In this document: in pieces, positions 22,201 through 35,300 of the stretch | Numbering within the stretch: position 1 is the first letter of the stretch | How the letters are laid out: each line of letters begins with the position of its first letter | DNA from: Karalla daura | Taxonomy: Eukaryota > Chordata > Actinopteri > Chaetodontiformes > Leiognathidae | Reading direction: 5' to 3' | Assembly: GCA_029224185.1 (NCBI GenBank) | Contig: CM055190.1 | Coordinates: forward strand, 21,826,620-21,890,619 | Length of the DNA stretch: 64,000 nucleotides | Position numbers and translations under genes: made by a program | The notes under the pieces: generated by a model | Told to the model about the DNA's origin: nothing | Seen by the model: the letters and a program-made list of their open reading frames with translations, nothing else | The model's database searches: none

Positions 22201-24121
22201 CACCCCGGACCTGTCGTTTTGGCCGGGATGCCGACCCCGAGCCAGCGAGCTCAAACCGACGATTTGGGGTGACAGCCGCCTCCGGGGTGGCCAACGCTCA
22301 CTGGAAAAAGCAATCCCGAGGCCAGGTGTGGTCCCGGAGCTGAGATATTAACACTCGCCGAAAGTGAAAAAAAACGACCACCCCGGACCTGTCGTTTTGG
22401 CCGGGATGCCGACCCCGAGCGAGCGAGCTCAAACCCACGATTTGGGGTGTGAGACGCCTCTGGGGTGGCCAACGCTCACTGGAAAAAGCAATCCCGAGGC
22501 CGGGTGTGGTCCCGGAGCTGAGATATTAACACTCGCCGAAAGTGAAAAAAAAAAAACCTGTCGTTTTGGCCGGGATGCCGACCCCGAGCGAGCGAGCCCA
22601 AACCCACGATTTGGGGTGTGAGCCGCCTCCGGGGTGGCCAACGCTCACTGGAAAAAGCAATCCCGAGGCCGGGTGTGGTCCCGGAGCTGAGATATTAACC
22701 CTTGCCGAAAGTGAAAAAAACGACCACCCCGGACCTGTCATTTTGGCCGGGATGCCGCCCCCGAGCGAGCGAGCTCAAACCCACGATTTGGGGTGTGAGC
22801 CGCCTCCGGGGTGGCCAGCGCTCACTGGAAAAAGCAATACCGAGGCCAGGTGTGGTCCCGGAGCTGAGATATTAACACTCGCCGAAAGTGAAAAAAAAAA
22901 AACCTGTCGTTTTGGCCGGGATGCCGACCCCGAGCGAGCGAGCTCAAACCCACGATTTGGGGTGTGAGTTGCCTCCGGGGTGGCCAGCGCTCACTGGAAA
23001 AAGCAATACCGAGGCCAGGTGTGGTCCCGGAGCTGAGATATTAACACTCGCCGAAAGTGAAAATAACGACCACCCCGGACCTGTCGTTTTGGCCGGGATC
23101 CCGACCCCGAGCGAGCGAGCCCAAACCCACGATATGGGGTGTGAGCCGCCTCCGGGGTGGCCAACGCTCACTGGAAAAAGCAATCCCGAGACCAGGTGTG
23201 GTCCCGGAGCTGAGATATTAACACTCGCCGAAAGTGAAAAAAACGACCACCCCGGACCTGTCGTTTCGGCCGGGATGCCGACCCCGAGCGAGCGAGCTCA
23301 AACCCGCGATTTGGGGTGTGAGCCGCCTCCGGGGTGGCCAATGCTCACTGGAAAAAGCAATCCCGAGGCCAGGTGTGGTCCCGGAGCTGAGACATTAACA
23401 CTCGCCGGAAGTGAAAAAAACGACCACCCCGGACCTGTCGTTTTGGCCGGGATGCCGACCCCGAGCCAGCGAGCTCAAACCCACGATTTGGGGTGAGAGC
23501 CGCCTCCGGGGTGGCCAACGCTCACTGGAAAAAGCAATCCCGAGGCCAGGTGTGGTCCCGGAGCTGAGATATTAACACTCGCCGAAAGTGAAAAAAACGA
23601 CCACCCCGGACCTGTCGTTTCGGCCGGGATGCCGACCCCGAGCGAGCGAGCTCAAACCCGCGATTTGGGGTGTGAGCCGCCTCCGGGGTGGCCAACGCTC
23701 ACTGGAAAAAGCAATCCCGAGGCCAGGTGTGGTCCCGGAGCTGAGATATTAACACTCGCCGAAAGTGAAAAAAACGACCACCCCGGACCTGTCGTTTTGG
23801 CCGGGATGCCGACCCCGAGCGAGCGAGCTCAAACCCACGATTTGGGGTGTGAGCCGCCTCCGGGGTGGCCAACGCTCACTGGAAAAAGCAATCCCGAGGC
23901 CAGGTGTGGTCCCGGAGCTGAGATATTAACACTCGCCGAAAGTGAAAAAAAACGACCACCCCGGACCTGTCGTTTTGGCCGGGATGCCGACCCCGAGCGA
24001 GCGAGCTCAAACCCACGATTTGGGGTGTGAGCCGCCTCTGGGGTGGCCAACGCTCACTGGAAAAAGCAATCCCGAGGCCGGGTGTGGTCCCGGAGCTGAG
24101 ATATTAACACTCGCCGAAAGT
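15690..24121 (+). repeat. 4216-bp block in two near-identical tandem copies
   Basis: Copy 1 spans about 15690-19905 and copy 2 about 19906-24121. Every distinctive unit, indel and stop position in copy 1 recurs 4216 bp later, including the rare CCCACTATATGGGG unit (17687 and 21903), CCAACGGTC, CAAACCGACG and the one-base deletions. I noticed one difference: CCACTCCGG near 21503 against CCACCCCGG near 17287. The block is about 24 monomers. Confidence 0.92.
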
Positions 24122-27100
24122 GAAAAAAAAAAAACCTGTCGTTTTGGCCGGGATGCCGACCCCGAGCGAGCGAGCCCAAACCCACGATTTGGGGTGTGAG
24201 CCGCCTCCGGGGTGGCCAACGCTCACTGGAAAAAGCAATCCCGAGGCCGGGTGTGGTCCCGGAGCTGAGATATTAACCCTTGCCGAAAGTGAAAAAAACG
24301 ACCACCCCGGACCTGTCATTTTGGCCGGGATGCCGCCCCCGAGCGAGCGAGCTCAAACCCACGATTTGGGGTGTGAGCCGCCTCCGGGGTGGCCAGCGCT
24401 CACTGGAAAAAGCAATACCGAGGCCAGGTGTGGTCCCGGAGCTGAGATATTAACACTCGCCGAAAGTGAAAAAAAAAAAACCTGTCGTTTTGGCCGGGAT
24501 GCCGACCCCGAGCGAGCGAGCCCAAACCCACGATTTGGGGTGTGAGCCGCCTCCGGGGTGGCCAACGATCACTGGAAAAAGCAATCCCGAGGCCGGGTGT
24601 GGTCCCGGAGCTGAGATATTAACCCTTGCCGAAAGTGAAAAAAACGACCACCCCGGACCTGTCGTTTTGGCCGGGATCCCGACCCCGAGCGAGCGAGCTC
24701 AAACCCGCGATTTGGGGTGTGAGCCGCCTCCGGGGTGGCCAACGCTCACTGGAAAAAGCAATCCCGAGGCCAGGTGTGGTCCCGGAGCTGAGATATTAAC
24801 ACTCGCCGAAAGTGAAAAAAACGACCACCCCGGACCTGTCGTTTTGGCCGGGATGCCGACCCCGAGCGAGCGAGCTCAAACCCACGATTTGGGGTGTGAG
24901 CCGCCTCCGGGGTGGCCAACGCTCACTGGAAAAAGCAATCCCGAGGCCAGGTGTGGTCCCGGAGCTGAGATATTAACACTCGCCGAAAGTGAAAAAAAAC
25001 GACCACCCCGGACCTGTCGTTTTGGCCGGGATGCCGACCCCGAGCGAGCGAGCTCAAACCCACGATTTGGGGTGTGAGCCGCCTCTGGGGTGGCCAACGC
25101 TCACTGGAAAAAGCAATCCCGAGGCCGGGTGTGGTCCCGGAGCTGAGATATTAACACTCGCCGAAAGTGAAAAAAAAAAAACCTGTCGTTTTGGCCGGGA
25201 TGCCGACCCCGAGCGAGCGAGCCCAAACCCACGATTTGGGGTGTGAGCCGCCTCCGGGGTGGCCAACGCTCACTGGAAAAAGCAATCCCGAGGCCGGGTG
25301 TGGTCCCGGAGCTGAGATATTAACCCTTGCCGAAAGTGAAAAAAACGACCACCCCGGACCTGTCATTTTGGCCGGGATGCCGCCCCCGAGCGAGCGAGCT
25401 CAAACCCACGATTTGGGGTGTGAGCCGCCTCCGGGGTGGCCAGCGCTCACTGGAAAAAGCAATACCGAGGCCAGGTGTGGTCCCGGAGCTGAGATATTAA
25501 CACTCGCCGAAAGTGAAAAAAAAAAAACCTGTCGTTTTGGCCGGGATGCCGACCCCGAGCGAGCGAGCCCAAACCCACGATTTGGGGTGTGAGCCGCCTC
25601 CGGGGTGGCCAACGATCACTGGAAAAAGCAATCCCGAGGCCGGGTGTGGTCCCGGAGCTGAGATATTAACCCTTGCCGAAAGTGAAAAAAACGACCACCC
25701 CGGACCTGTCGTTTTGGCCGGGATCCCGACCCCGAGCGAGCGAGCTCAAACCCGCGATTTGGGGTGTGAGTTGCCTCCGGGGTGGCCAGCGCTCACTGGA
25801 AAAAGCAATCCCGAGACCAGGTGTGGTCCCGGAGCTGAGATATTAACACTCGCCGAAAGTGAAAAAAACGACCACCCCGGACCTGTCGTTTCGGCCGGGA
25901 TGCCGACCCCGAGCGAGCGAGCTCAAACCCGCGATTTGGGGTGTGAGCCGCCTCCGGGGTGGCCAATGCTCACTGGAAAAAGCAATCCCGAGGCCAGGTG
26001 TGGTCCCGGAGCTGAGACATTAACACTCGCCGGAAGTGAAAAAAACGACCACCCCGGACCTGTCGTTTTGGCCGGGATGCCGACCCCGAGCCAGCGAGCT
26101 CAAACCCACGATTTGGGGTGAGAGCCGCCTCCGGGGTGGCCAACGCTCACTGGAAAAAGCAATCCCGAGGCCAGGTGTGGTCCCGGAGCTGAGATATTAA
26201 CACTCGCCGAAAGTGAAAAAAACGACCACCCCGGACCTGTCGTTTCGGCCGGGATGCCGACCCCGAGCGAGCGAGCTCAAACCCGCGATTTGGGGTGTGA
26301 GCCGCCTCCGGGGTGGCCAACGCTCACTGGAAAAAGCAATCCCGAGGCCAGGTGTGGTCCCGGAGCTGAGATATTAACACTCGCCGAAAGTGAAAAAAAC
26401 GACCACCCCGGACCTGTCGTTTTGGCCGGGATGCCGACCCCGAGCGAGCGAGCTCAAACCCACGATTTGGGGTGTGAGCCGCCTCCGGGGTGGCCAACGC
26501 TCACTGGAAAAAGCAATCCCGAGGCCGGGTGTGGTCCCGGAGCTGAGATATTAACACTCGCCGAAAGTGAAAAAAAACGACCACCCCGGACCTGTCGTTT
26601 TGGCCGGGATGCCGACCCCGAGCGAGCGAGCTCAAACCCACGATTTGGGTGTGAGCCGCCTCTGGGGTGGCCAACGCTCACTGGAAAAAGCAATCCCGAG
26701 GCCGGGTGTGGTCCCGGAGCTGAGATATTAACACTCGCCGAAAGTGAAAAAAAAAAAACCTGTCGTTTTGGCCGGGATGCCGACCCCGAGCGAGCGAGCC
26801 CAAACCCACGATTTGGGGTGTGAGCCGCCTCCGGGGTGGCCAACGCTCACTGGAAAAAGCAATCCCGAGGCCGGGTGTGGTCCCGGAGCTGAGATATTAA
26901 CCCTTGCCGAAAGTGAAAAAAACGACCACCCCGGACCTGTCATTTTGGCCGGGATGCCGCCCCCGAGCGAGCGAGCTCAAACCCACGATTTGGGGTGTGA
27001 GCCGCCTCCGGGGTGGCCAGCGCTCACTGGAAAAAGCAATACCGAGGCCAGGTGTGGTCCCGGAGCTGAGATATTAACACTCGCCGAAAGTGAAAAAAAA

Positions 27101-29340
27101 AAAACCTGTCGTTTTGGCCGGGATGCCGACCCCGAGCGAGCGAGCCCAAACCCACGATTTGGGGTGTGAGCCGCCTCCGGGGTGGCCAACGATCACTGGA
27201 AAAAGCAATCCCGAGGCCGGGTGTGGTCCCGGAGCTGAGATATTAACCCTTGCCGAAAGTGAAAAAAACGACCACCCCGGACCTGTCGTTTTGGCCGGGA
27301 TCCCGACCCCGAGCGAGCGAGCTCAAACCCGCGATTTGGGGTGTGAGCCGCCTCCGGGGTGGCCAACGCTCACTGGAAAAAGCAATCCCGAGGCCAGGTG
27401 TGGTCCCGGAGCTGAGATATTAACACTCGCCGAAAGTGAAAAAAACGACCACCCCGGACCTGTCGTTTTGGCCGGGATGCCGACCCCGAGCGAGCGAGCT
27501 CAAACCCACGATTTGGGGTGTGAGCCGCCTCCGGGGTGGCCAACGCTCACTGGAAAAAGCAATCCCGAGGCCAGGTGTGGTCCCGGAGCTGAGATATTAA
27601 CACTCGCCGAAAGTGAAAAAAAACGACCACCCCGGACCTGTCGTTTTGGCCGGGATGCCGACCCCGAGCGAGCGAGCTCAAACCCACGATTTGGGGTGTG
27701 AGCCGCCTCTGGGGTGGCCAACGCTCACTGGAAAAAGCAATCCCGAGGCCGGGTGTGGTCCCGGAGCTGAGATATTAACACTCGCCGAAAGTGAAAAAAA
27801 AAAAACCTGTCGTTTTGGCCGGGATGCCGACCCCGAGCGAGCGAGCCCAAACCCACGATTTGGGGTGTGAGCCGCCTCCGGGGTGGCCAACGCTCACTGG
27901 AAAAAGCAATCCCGAGGCCGGGTGTGGTCCCGGAGCTGAGATATTAACCCTTGCCGAAAGTGAAAAAAACGACCACCCCGGACCTGTCATTTTGGCCGGG
28001 ATGCCGCCCCCGAGCGAGCGAGCTCAAACCCACGATTTGGGGTGTGAGCCGCCTCCGGGGTGGCCAGCGCTCACTGGAAAAAGCAATACCGAGGCCAGGT
28101 GTGGTCCCGGAGCTGAGATATTAACACTCGCCGAAAGTGAAAAAAAAAAAACCTGTCGTTTTGGCCGGGATGCCGACCCCGAGCGAGCGAGCCCAAACCC
28201 ACGATTTGGGGTGTGAGCCGCCTCCGGGGTGGCCAACGATCACTGGAAAAAGCAATCCCGAGGCCGGGTGTGGTCCCGGAGCTGAGATATTAACCCTTGC
28301 CGAAAGTGAAAAAAACGACCACCCCGGACCTGTCGTTTTGGCCGGGATCCCGACCCCGAGCGAGCGAGCTCAAACCCGCGATTTGGGGTGTGAGTTGCCT
28401 CCGGGGTGGCCAGCGCTCACTGGAAAAAGCAATCCCGAGACCAGGTGTGGTCCCGGAGCTGAGATATTAACACTCGCCGAAAGTGAAAAAAACGACCACC
28501 CCGGACCTGTCGTTTCGGCCGGGATGCCGACCCCGAGCGAGCGAGCTCAAACCCGCGATTTGGGGTGTGAGCCGCCTCCGGGGTGGCCAATGCTCACTGG
28601 AAAAAGCAATCCCGAGGCCAGGTGTGGTCCCGGAGCTGAGACATTAACACTCGCCGGAAGTGAAAAAAACGACCACCCCGGACCTGTCGTTTTGGCCGGG
28701 ATGCCGACCCCGAGCCAGCGAGCTCAAACCCACGATTTGGGGTGAGAGCCGCCTCCGGGGTGGCCAACGCTCACTGGAAAAAGCAATCCCGAGGCCAGGT
28801 GTGGTCCCGGAGCTGAGATATTAACACTCGCCGAAAGTGAAAAAAACGACCACCCCGGACCTGTCGTTTCGGCCGGGATGCCGACCCCGAGCGAGCGAGC
28901 TCAAACCCGCGATTTGGGGTGTGAGCCGCCTCCGGGGTGGCCAACGCTCACTGGAAAAAGCAATCCCGAGGCCAGGTGTGGTCCCGGAGCTGAGATATTA
29001 ACACTCGCCGAAAGTGAAAAAAACGACCACCCCGGACCTGTCGTTTTGGCCGGGATGCCGACCCCGAGCGAGCGAGCTCAAACCCACGATTTGGGGTGTG
29101 AGCCGCCTCCGGGGTGGCCAACGCTCACTGGAAAAAGCAATCCCGAGGCCGGGTGTGGTCCCGGAGCTGAGATATTAACACTCGCCGAAAGTGAAAAAAA
29201 ACGACCACCCCGGACCTGTCGTTTTGGCCGGGATGCCGACCCCGAGCGAGCGAGCTCAAACCCACGATTTGGGTGTGAGCCGCCTCTGGGGTGGCCAACG
29301 CTCACTGGAAAAAGCAATCCCGAGGCCGGGTGTGGTCCCG
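24120..29340 (+). repeat. 2624-bp block duplicated, with inner 1047-bp repeats
   Basis: About 24120-26743 matches about 26744-29340. Both copies share a private one-base loss in CGATTTGGGTGTG (26641 and 29265, exactly 2624 apart). Inside each block a 1047-bp segment (six monomers minus 15 bases) is itself tandemly repeated (24120 and 25167; 26744 and 27791). Confidence 0.9.
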
Positions 29341-32300
29341 GAGCTGAGATGTTAACACTCGCCGAAAGTGAAAAAAACGACCACCCCGGACCTGTCGTTT
29401 TGGCCGGGATGCCGACCCCGAGCGAGCGAGCTCAAACCCACGATTTGGGGTGTGAGACGCCTCTGGGGTGGCCAACGCTCACTGGAAAAAGCAATCCCGA
29501 GGCCGGGTGTGGTCCCGGAGCTGAGATATTAACACTCGCCGAAAGTGAAAAAAAAAAAACCTGTCGTTTTGGCCGGGATGCCGACCCCGAGCGAGCGAGC
29601 CCAAACCCACGATTTGGGGTGTGAGCCGCCTCCGGGGTGGCCAACGCTCACTGGAAAAAGCAATCCCGAGGCCGGGTGTGGTCCCGGAGCTGAGATATTA
29701 ACCCTTGCCGAAAGTGAAAAAAACGACCACCCCGGACCTGTCATTTTGGCCGGGATGCCGCCCCCGAGCGAGCGAGCTCAAACCCACGATTTGGGGTGTG
29801 AGCCGCCTCCGGGGTGGCCAGCGCTCACTGGAAAAAGCAATACCGAGGCCAGGTGTGGTCCCGGAGCTGAGATATTAACACTCGCCGAAAGTGAAAAAAA
29901 AAAAACCTGTCGTTTTGGCCGGGATACCGACCCCGAGCGAGCGAGCTCAAACCCACGATTTGGGGTGTGAGCCGCCTCTGGGGTGGCCAACGCTCACTGG
30001 AAAAAGCAATCCCGAGGCCGGGTGTGGTCCCGGAGTTGAGATGTTAACACTCGCTGAAAGTGAAAAAAACGACCACCCCGGACCTGTCGTTTTGGCCGGG
30101 ATCCCGACCCCGAGCGAGCGAGCTCAAACCCACGATTTGGGGTGTGAGCCGCCTCCGGGGTGGCCAACGCTCACTGGAAAAAGCAATCCCGAGGCCAGGT
30201 GTGGTCCCGGAGCTGAGATATGAACACTCGCCGAAAGTGAAAAAAACGACCACCCCGGACCTGTCGTTTTGGCCGGGATCCCGACCCCGAGCGACCGAGC
30301 CCAAACCCACGATTTGGGGTGTGAGCCGCCTCCGGGGTGGCCAACGCTCACTGGAAAAAGCAATCCCGAGACCAGGTGTGGTCCCGGAGCTGAGATATTA
30401 ACACTCGCCGAAAGTGAAAAAAAAAAAACCTGTCGTTTTGGCCGGGATGCCGACCCCGAGCGAGCGAGCCCAAACCCACGATTTGGGGTGTGAGCCGCCT
30501 CCGGGGTGGCCAACGCTCACTGGAAAAAGCAATCCCGAGGCCGGGTGTGGTCCCGGAGCTGAGATATTAACCCTTGCCGAAAGTGAAAAAAACGACCACC
30601 CCGGACCTGTCATTTTGGCCGGGATGCCGCCCCCGAGCGAGCGAGCTCAAACCCACGATTTGGGGTGTGAGCCGCCTCCGGGGTGGCCAGCGCTCACTGG
30701 AAAAAGCAATACCGAGGCCAGGTGTGGTCCCGGAGCTGAGATATTAACACTCGCCGAAAGTGAAAAAAAAAAAACCTGTCGTTTTGGCCGGGATGCCGAC
30801 CCCGAGCGAGCGAGCCCAAACCCACGATTTGGGGTGTGAGCCCCCTCCGGGGTGGCCAACGATCACTGGAAAAAGCAATCCCGAGGCCGGGTGTGGTCCC
30901 GGAGCTGAGATATTAACCCTTGCCGAAAGTGAAAAAAACGACCACCCCGGACCTGTCGTTTTGGCCGGGATCCCGACCCCGAGCGAGCGAGCTCAAACCC
31001 ACGATTTGGGGTGTGAGTTGCCTCCGGGGTGGCCAGCGCTCACTGGAAAAAGCAATACCGAGGCCAGGTGTGGTCCCGGAGCTGAGATATTAACACTCGC
31101 CGAAAGTGAAAATAACGACCACCCCGGACCTGTCGTTTTGGCCGGGATCCCGACCCCGAGCGAGCGAGCCCAAACCCACGATATGGGGTGTGAGCCGCCT
31201 CCGGGGTGGCCAACGCTCACTGGAAAAAGCAATCCCGAGACCAGGTGTGGTCCCGGAGCTGAGATATTAACACTCGCCGAAAGTGAAAAAAACGACCACC
31301 CCGGACCTGTCGTTTCGGCCGGGATGCCGACCCCGAGCGAGCGAGCTCAAACCCGCGATTTGGGGTGTGAGCCGCCTCCGGGGTGGCCAATGCTCACTGG
31401 AAAAAGCAATCCCGAGGCCAGGTGTGGTCCCGGAGCTGAGACATTAACACTCGCCGGAAGTGAAAAAAACGACACCCCGGACCTGTCGTTTTGGCCGGGA
31501 TGCCGACCCCGAGCCAGCGAGCTCAAACCCACGATTTGGGGTGAGAGCCGCCTCCGGGGTGGCCAACGCTCACTGGAAAAAGCAATCCCGAGGCCAGGTG
31601 TGGTCCCGGAGCTGAGATATTAACACTCGCCGAAAGTGAAAAAAACGACCACCCCGGACCTGTCGTTTCGGCCGGGATGCCGACCCCGAGCGAGCGAGCT
31701 CAAACCCGCGATTTGGGGTGTGAGCCGCCTCCGGGGTGGCCAACGCTCACTGGAAAAAGCAATCCCGAGGCCAGGTGTGGTCCCGGAGCTGAGATATTAA
31801 CACTCGCCGAAAGTGAAAAAAACGACCACCCCGGACCTGTCGTTTTGGCCGGGATGCCGACCCCGAGCGAGCGAGCTCAAACCCACGATTTGGGGTGTGA
31901 GCCGCCTCCGGGGTGGCCAACGCTCACTGGAAAAAGCAATCCCGAGGCCAGGTGTGGTCCCGGAGCTGAGATATTAACACTCGCCGAAAGTGAAAAAAAC
32001 GACCACCCCGGACCTGTCGTTTTGGCCGGGATGCCGACCCCGAGCGAGCGAGCTCAAACCCACGATTTGGGGTGTGAGCCGCCTCTGGGGTGGCCAACGC
32101 TCACTGGAAAAAGCAATCCCGAGGCCGGGTGTGGTCCCGGAGCTGAGACATTAACACTCGCCGGAAGTGAAAAAAACGACCACCCCGGACCTGTCGTTTT
32201 GGCCGGGATGCCGACCCCGAGCCAGCGAGCTCAAACCCACGATTTGGGGTGTGAGCCGCCTCCGGGGTGGCCAACGCTCACTGGAAAAAGCAATCCCGAG

Positions 32301-35300
32301 GCCAGGTGTGGTCCCGGAGCTGAGATATTAACACTCGCCGAAAGTGAAAAAAACGACCACCCCGGACCTGTCGTTTCGGCCGGGATGCCGACCCCGAGCG
32401 AGCGAGCTCAAACCCGCGATTTGGGGTGTGAGCCGCCTCCGGGGTGGCCAACGCTCACTGGAAAAAGCAATCCCGAGGCCAGGTGTGGTCCCGGAGCTGA
32501 GATATTAACACTCGCCGAAAGTGAAAAAAACGACCACCCCGGACCTGTCGTTTCGGCCGGGATGCCGACCCCGAGCGAGCGAGCTCAAACCCACGATTTG
32601 GGGTGTGAGCCGCCTCCGGGGTGGCCAACGCTCACTGGAAAAAGCAATCCCGAGGCCAGGTGTGGTCCCGGAGCTGAGATATTAACACTCGCCGAAAGTG
32701 AAAAAAACGACCACCCCGGACCTGTCGTTTTGGCCGGGATGCCGACCCCGAGCGAGCGAGCTCAAACCCACGATTTGGGGTGTGAGCCGCCTCTGGGGTG
32801 GCCAACGCTCACTGGAAAAAGCAATCCCGAGGCCGGGTGTGGTCCCGGAGCTGAGATGTTAACACTCGCTGAAAGTGAAAAAAACGACCACCCCGGACCT
32901 GTCGTTTTGGCCGGGATCCCGACCCCGAGCGAGCGAGCCCAAACCCACGATTTGGGGTGTGAGCCGCCTCCGGGGTGGCCAACGCTCACTGGAAAAAGCA
33001 ATCCCGAGACCAGGTGTGGTCCCGGAGCTGAGATATTAACACTCGCCGAAAGTGAAAAAAACGACCACCCCGGACCTGTCGTTTCGGCCGGGATGCCGAC
33101 CCCGAGCGAGCAAGCCCAAACCCACGATTTGGGGTGTGAGCCGCCTCCGGGGTGGCCAACGCTCACTGGAAAAAGCAATCCCGAGGCCGGGTGTGGTCCC
33201 GGAGCTGAGATATTAACCCTTGCCGAAAGTGAAAAAAACGACCACCCCGGACCTGTCATTTTGGCCGGGATGCCGCCCCCGAGCGAGCGAGCTCAAACCC
33301 ACGATTTGGGGTGTGAGCCGCCTCCGGGGTGGCCAGCGCTCACTGGAAAAAGCAATACCGAGGCCAGGTGTGGTCCCGGAGCTGAGATATTAACACTCGC
33401 CGAAAGTGAAAAAAAAAAAACCTGTCGTTTTGGCCGGGATGCCGACCCCGAGCGAGCGAGCCCAAACCCACGATTTGGGGTGTGAGCCGCCTCCGGGGTG
33501 GCCAACGATCACTGGAAAAAGCAATCCCGAGGCCGGGTGTGGTCCCGGAGCTGAGATATTAACCCTTGCCGAAAGTGAAAAAAACGACCACCCCGGACCT
33601 GTCGTTTTGGCCGGGATCCCGACCCCGAGCGAGCGAGCTCAAACCCACGATTTGGGGTGTGAGCCGCCTCCGGGGTGGCCAACGCTCACTGGAAAAAGCA
33701 ATCCCGAGGCCAGGTGTGGTCCCGGAGCTGAGATATGAACACTCGCCGAAAGTGAAAAAAACGACCACCCCGGACCTGTCGTTTTGGCCGGGATCCCGAC
33801 CCCGAGCGAGCGAGCCCAAACCCACGATTTGGGGTGTGAGCCGCCTCCGGGGTGGCCAACGCTCACTGGAAAAAGCAATCCCGAGACCAGGTGTGGTCCC
33901 GGAGCTGAGATATTAACACTCGCCGAAAGTGAAAAAAACGACCACCCCGGACCTGTCGTTTCGGCCGGGATGCCGACCCCGAGCGAGCGAGCCCAAACCC
34001 ACGATTTGGGGTGTGAGCCGCCTCCGGGGTGGCCAACGCTCACTGGAAAAAGCAATCCCGAGGCCGGGTGTGGTCCCGGAGCTGAGATATTAACCCTTGC
34101 CGAAAGTGAAAAAAACGACCACCCCGGACCTGTCATTTTGGCCGGGATGCCGCCCCCGAGCGAGCGAGCTCAAACCCACGATTTGGGGTGTGAGCCGCCT
34201 CCGGGGTGGCCAGCGCTCACTGGAAAAAGCAATACCGAGGCCAGGTGTGGTCCCGGAGCTGAGATATTAACACTCGCCGAAAGTGAAAAAAAAAAAACCT
34301 GTCGTTTTGGCCGGGATGCCGACCCCGAGCGAGCGAGCCCAAACCCACGATTTGGGGTGTGAGCCGCCTCCGGGGTGGCCAACGATCACTGGAAAAAGCA
34401 ATCCCGAGGCCGGGTGTGGTCCCGGAGCTGAGATATTAACCCTTGCCGAAAGTGAAAAAAACGACCACCCCGGACCTGTCGTTTTGGCCGGGATCCCGAC
34501 CCCGAGCGAGCGAGCCCAAACCCACGATATGGGGTGTGAGCCGCCTCCGGGGTGGCCAACGCTCACTGGAAAAAGCAATCCCGAGACCAGGTGTGGTCCC
34601 GGAGCTGAGATATTAACACTCGCCGAAAGTGAAAAAAACGACCACCCCGGACCTGTCGTTTCGGCCGGGATGCCGACCCCGAGCGAGCGAGCTCAAACCC
34701 GCGATTTGGGGTGTGAGCCGCCTCCGGGGTGGCCAATGCTCACTGGAAAAAGCAATCCCGAGGCCAGGTGTGGTCCCGGAGCTGAGACATTAACACTCGC
34801 CGGAAGTGAAAAAAACGACCACCCCGGACCTGTCGTTTTGGCCGGGATGCCGACCCCGAGCCAGCGAGCTCAAACCCACGATTTGGGGTGAGAGCCGCCT
34901 CCGGGGTGGCCAACGCTCACTGGAAAAAGCAATCCCGAGGCCAGGTGTGGTCCCGGAGCTGAGATATTAACACTCGCCGAAAGTGAAAAAAACGACCACC
35001 CCGGACCTGTCGTTTCGGCCGGGATGCCGACCCCGAGCGAGCGAGCTCAAACCCGCGATTTGGGGTGTGAGCCGCCTCCGGGGTGGCCAACGCTCACTGG
35101 AAAAAGCAATCCCGAGGCCAGGTGTGGTCCCGGAGCTGAGATATTAACACTCGCCGAAAGTGAAAAAAACGACCACCCCGGACCTGTCGTTTTGGCCGGG
35201 ATGCCGACCCCGAGCGAGCGAGCTCAAACCCACGATTTGGGGTGTGAGCCGCCTCCGGGGTGGCCAACGCTCACTGGAAAAAGCAATCCCGAGGCCAGGT

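Noticed and set aside
15690..24121. Treating the near-identical 4216-bp copies as certain assembly error
   Set aside because: At least one substitution distinguishes them, and other blocks show graded divergence. A true recent duplication is equally consistent, so it is kept as a finding to check.
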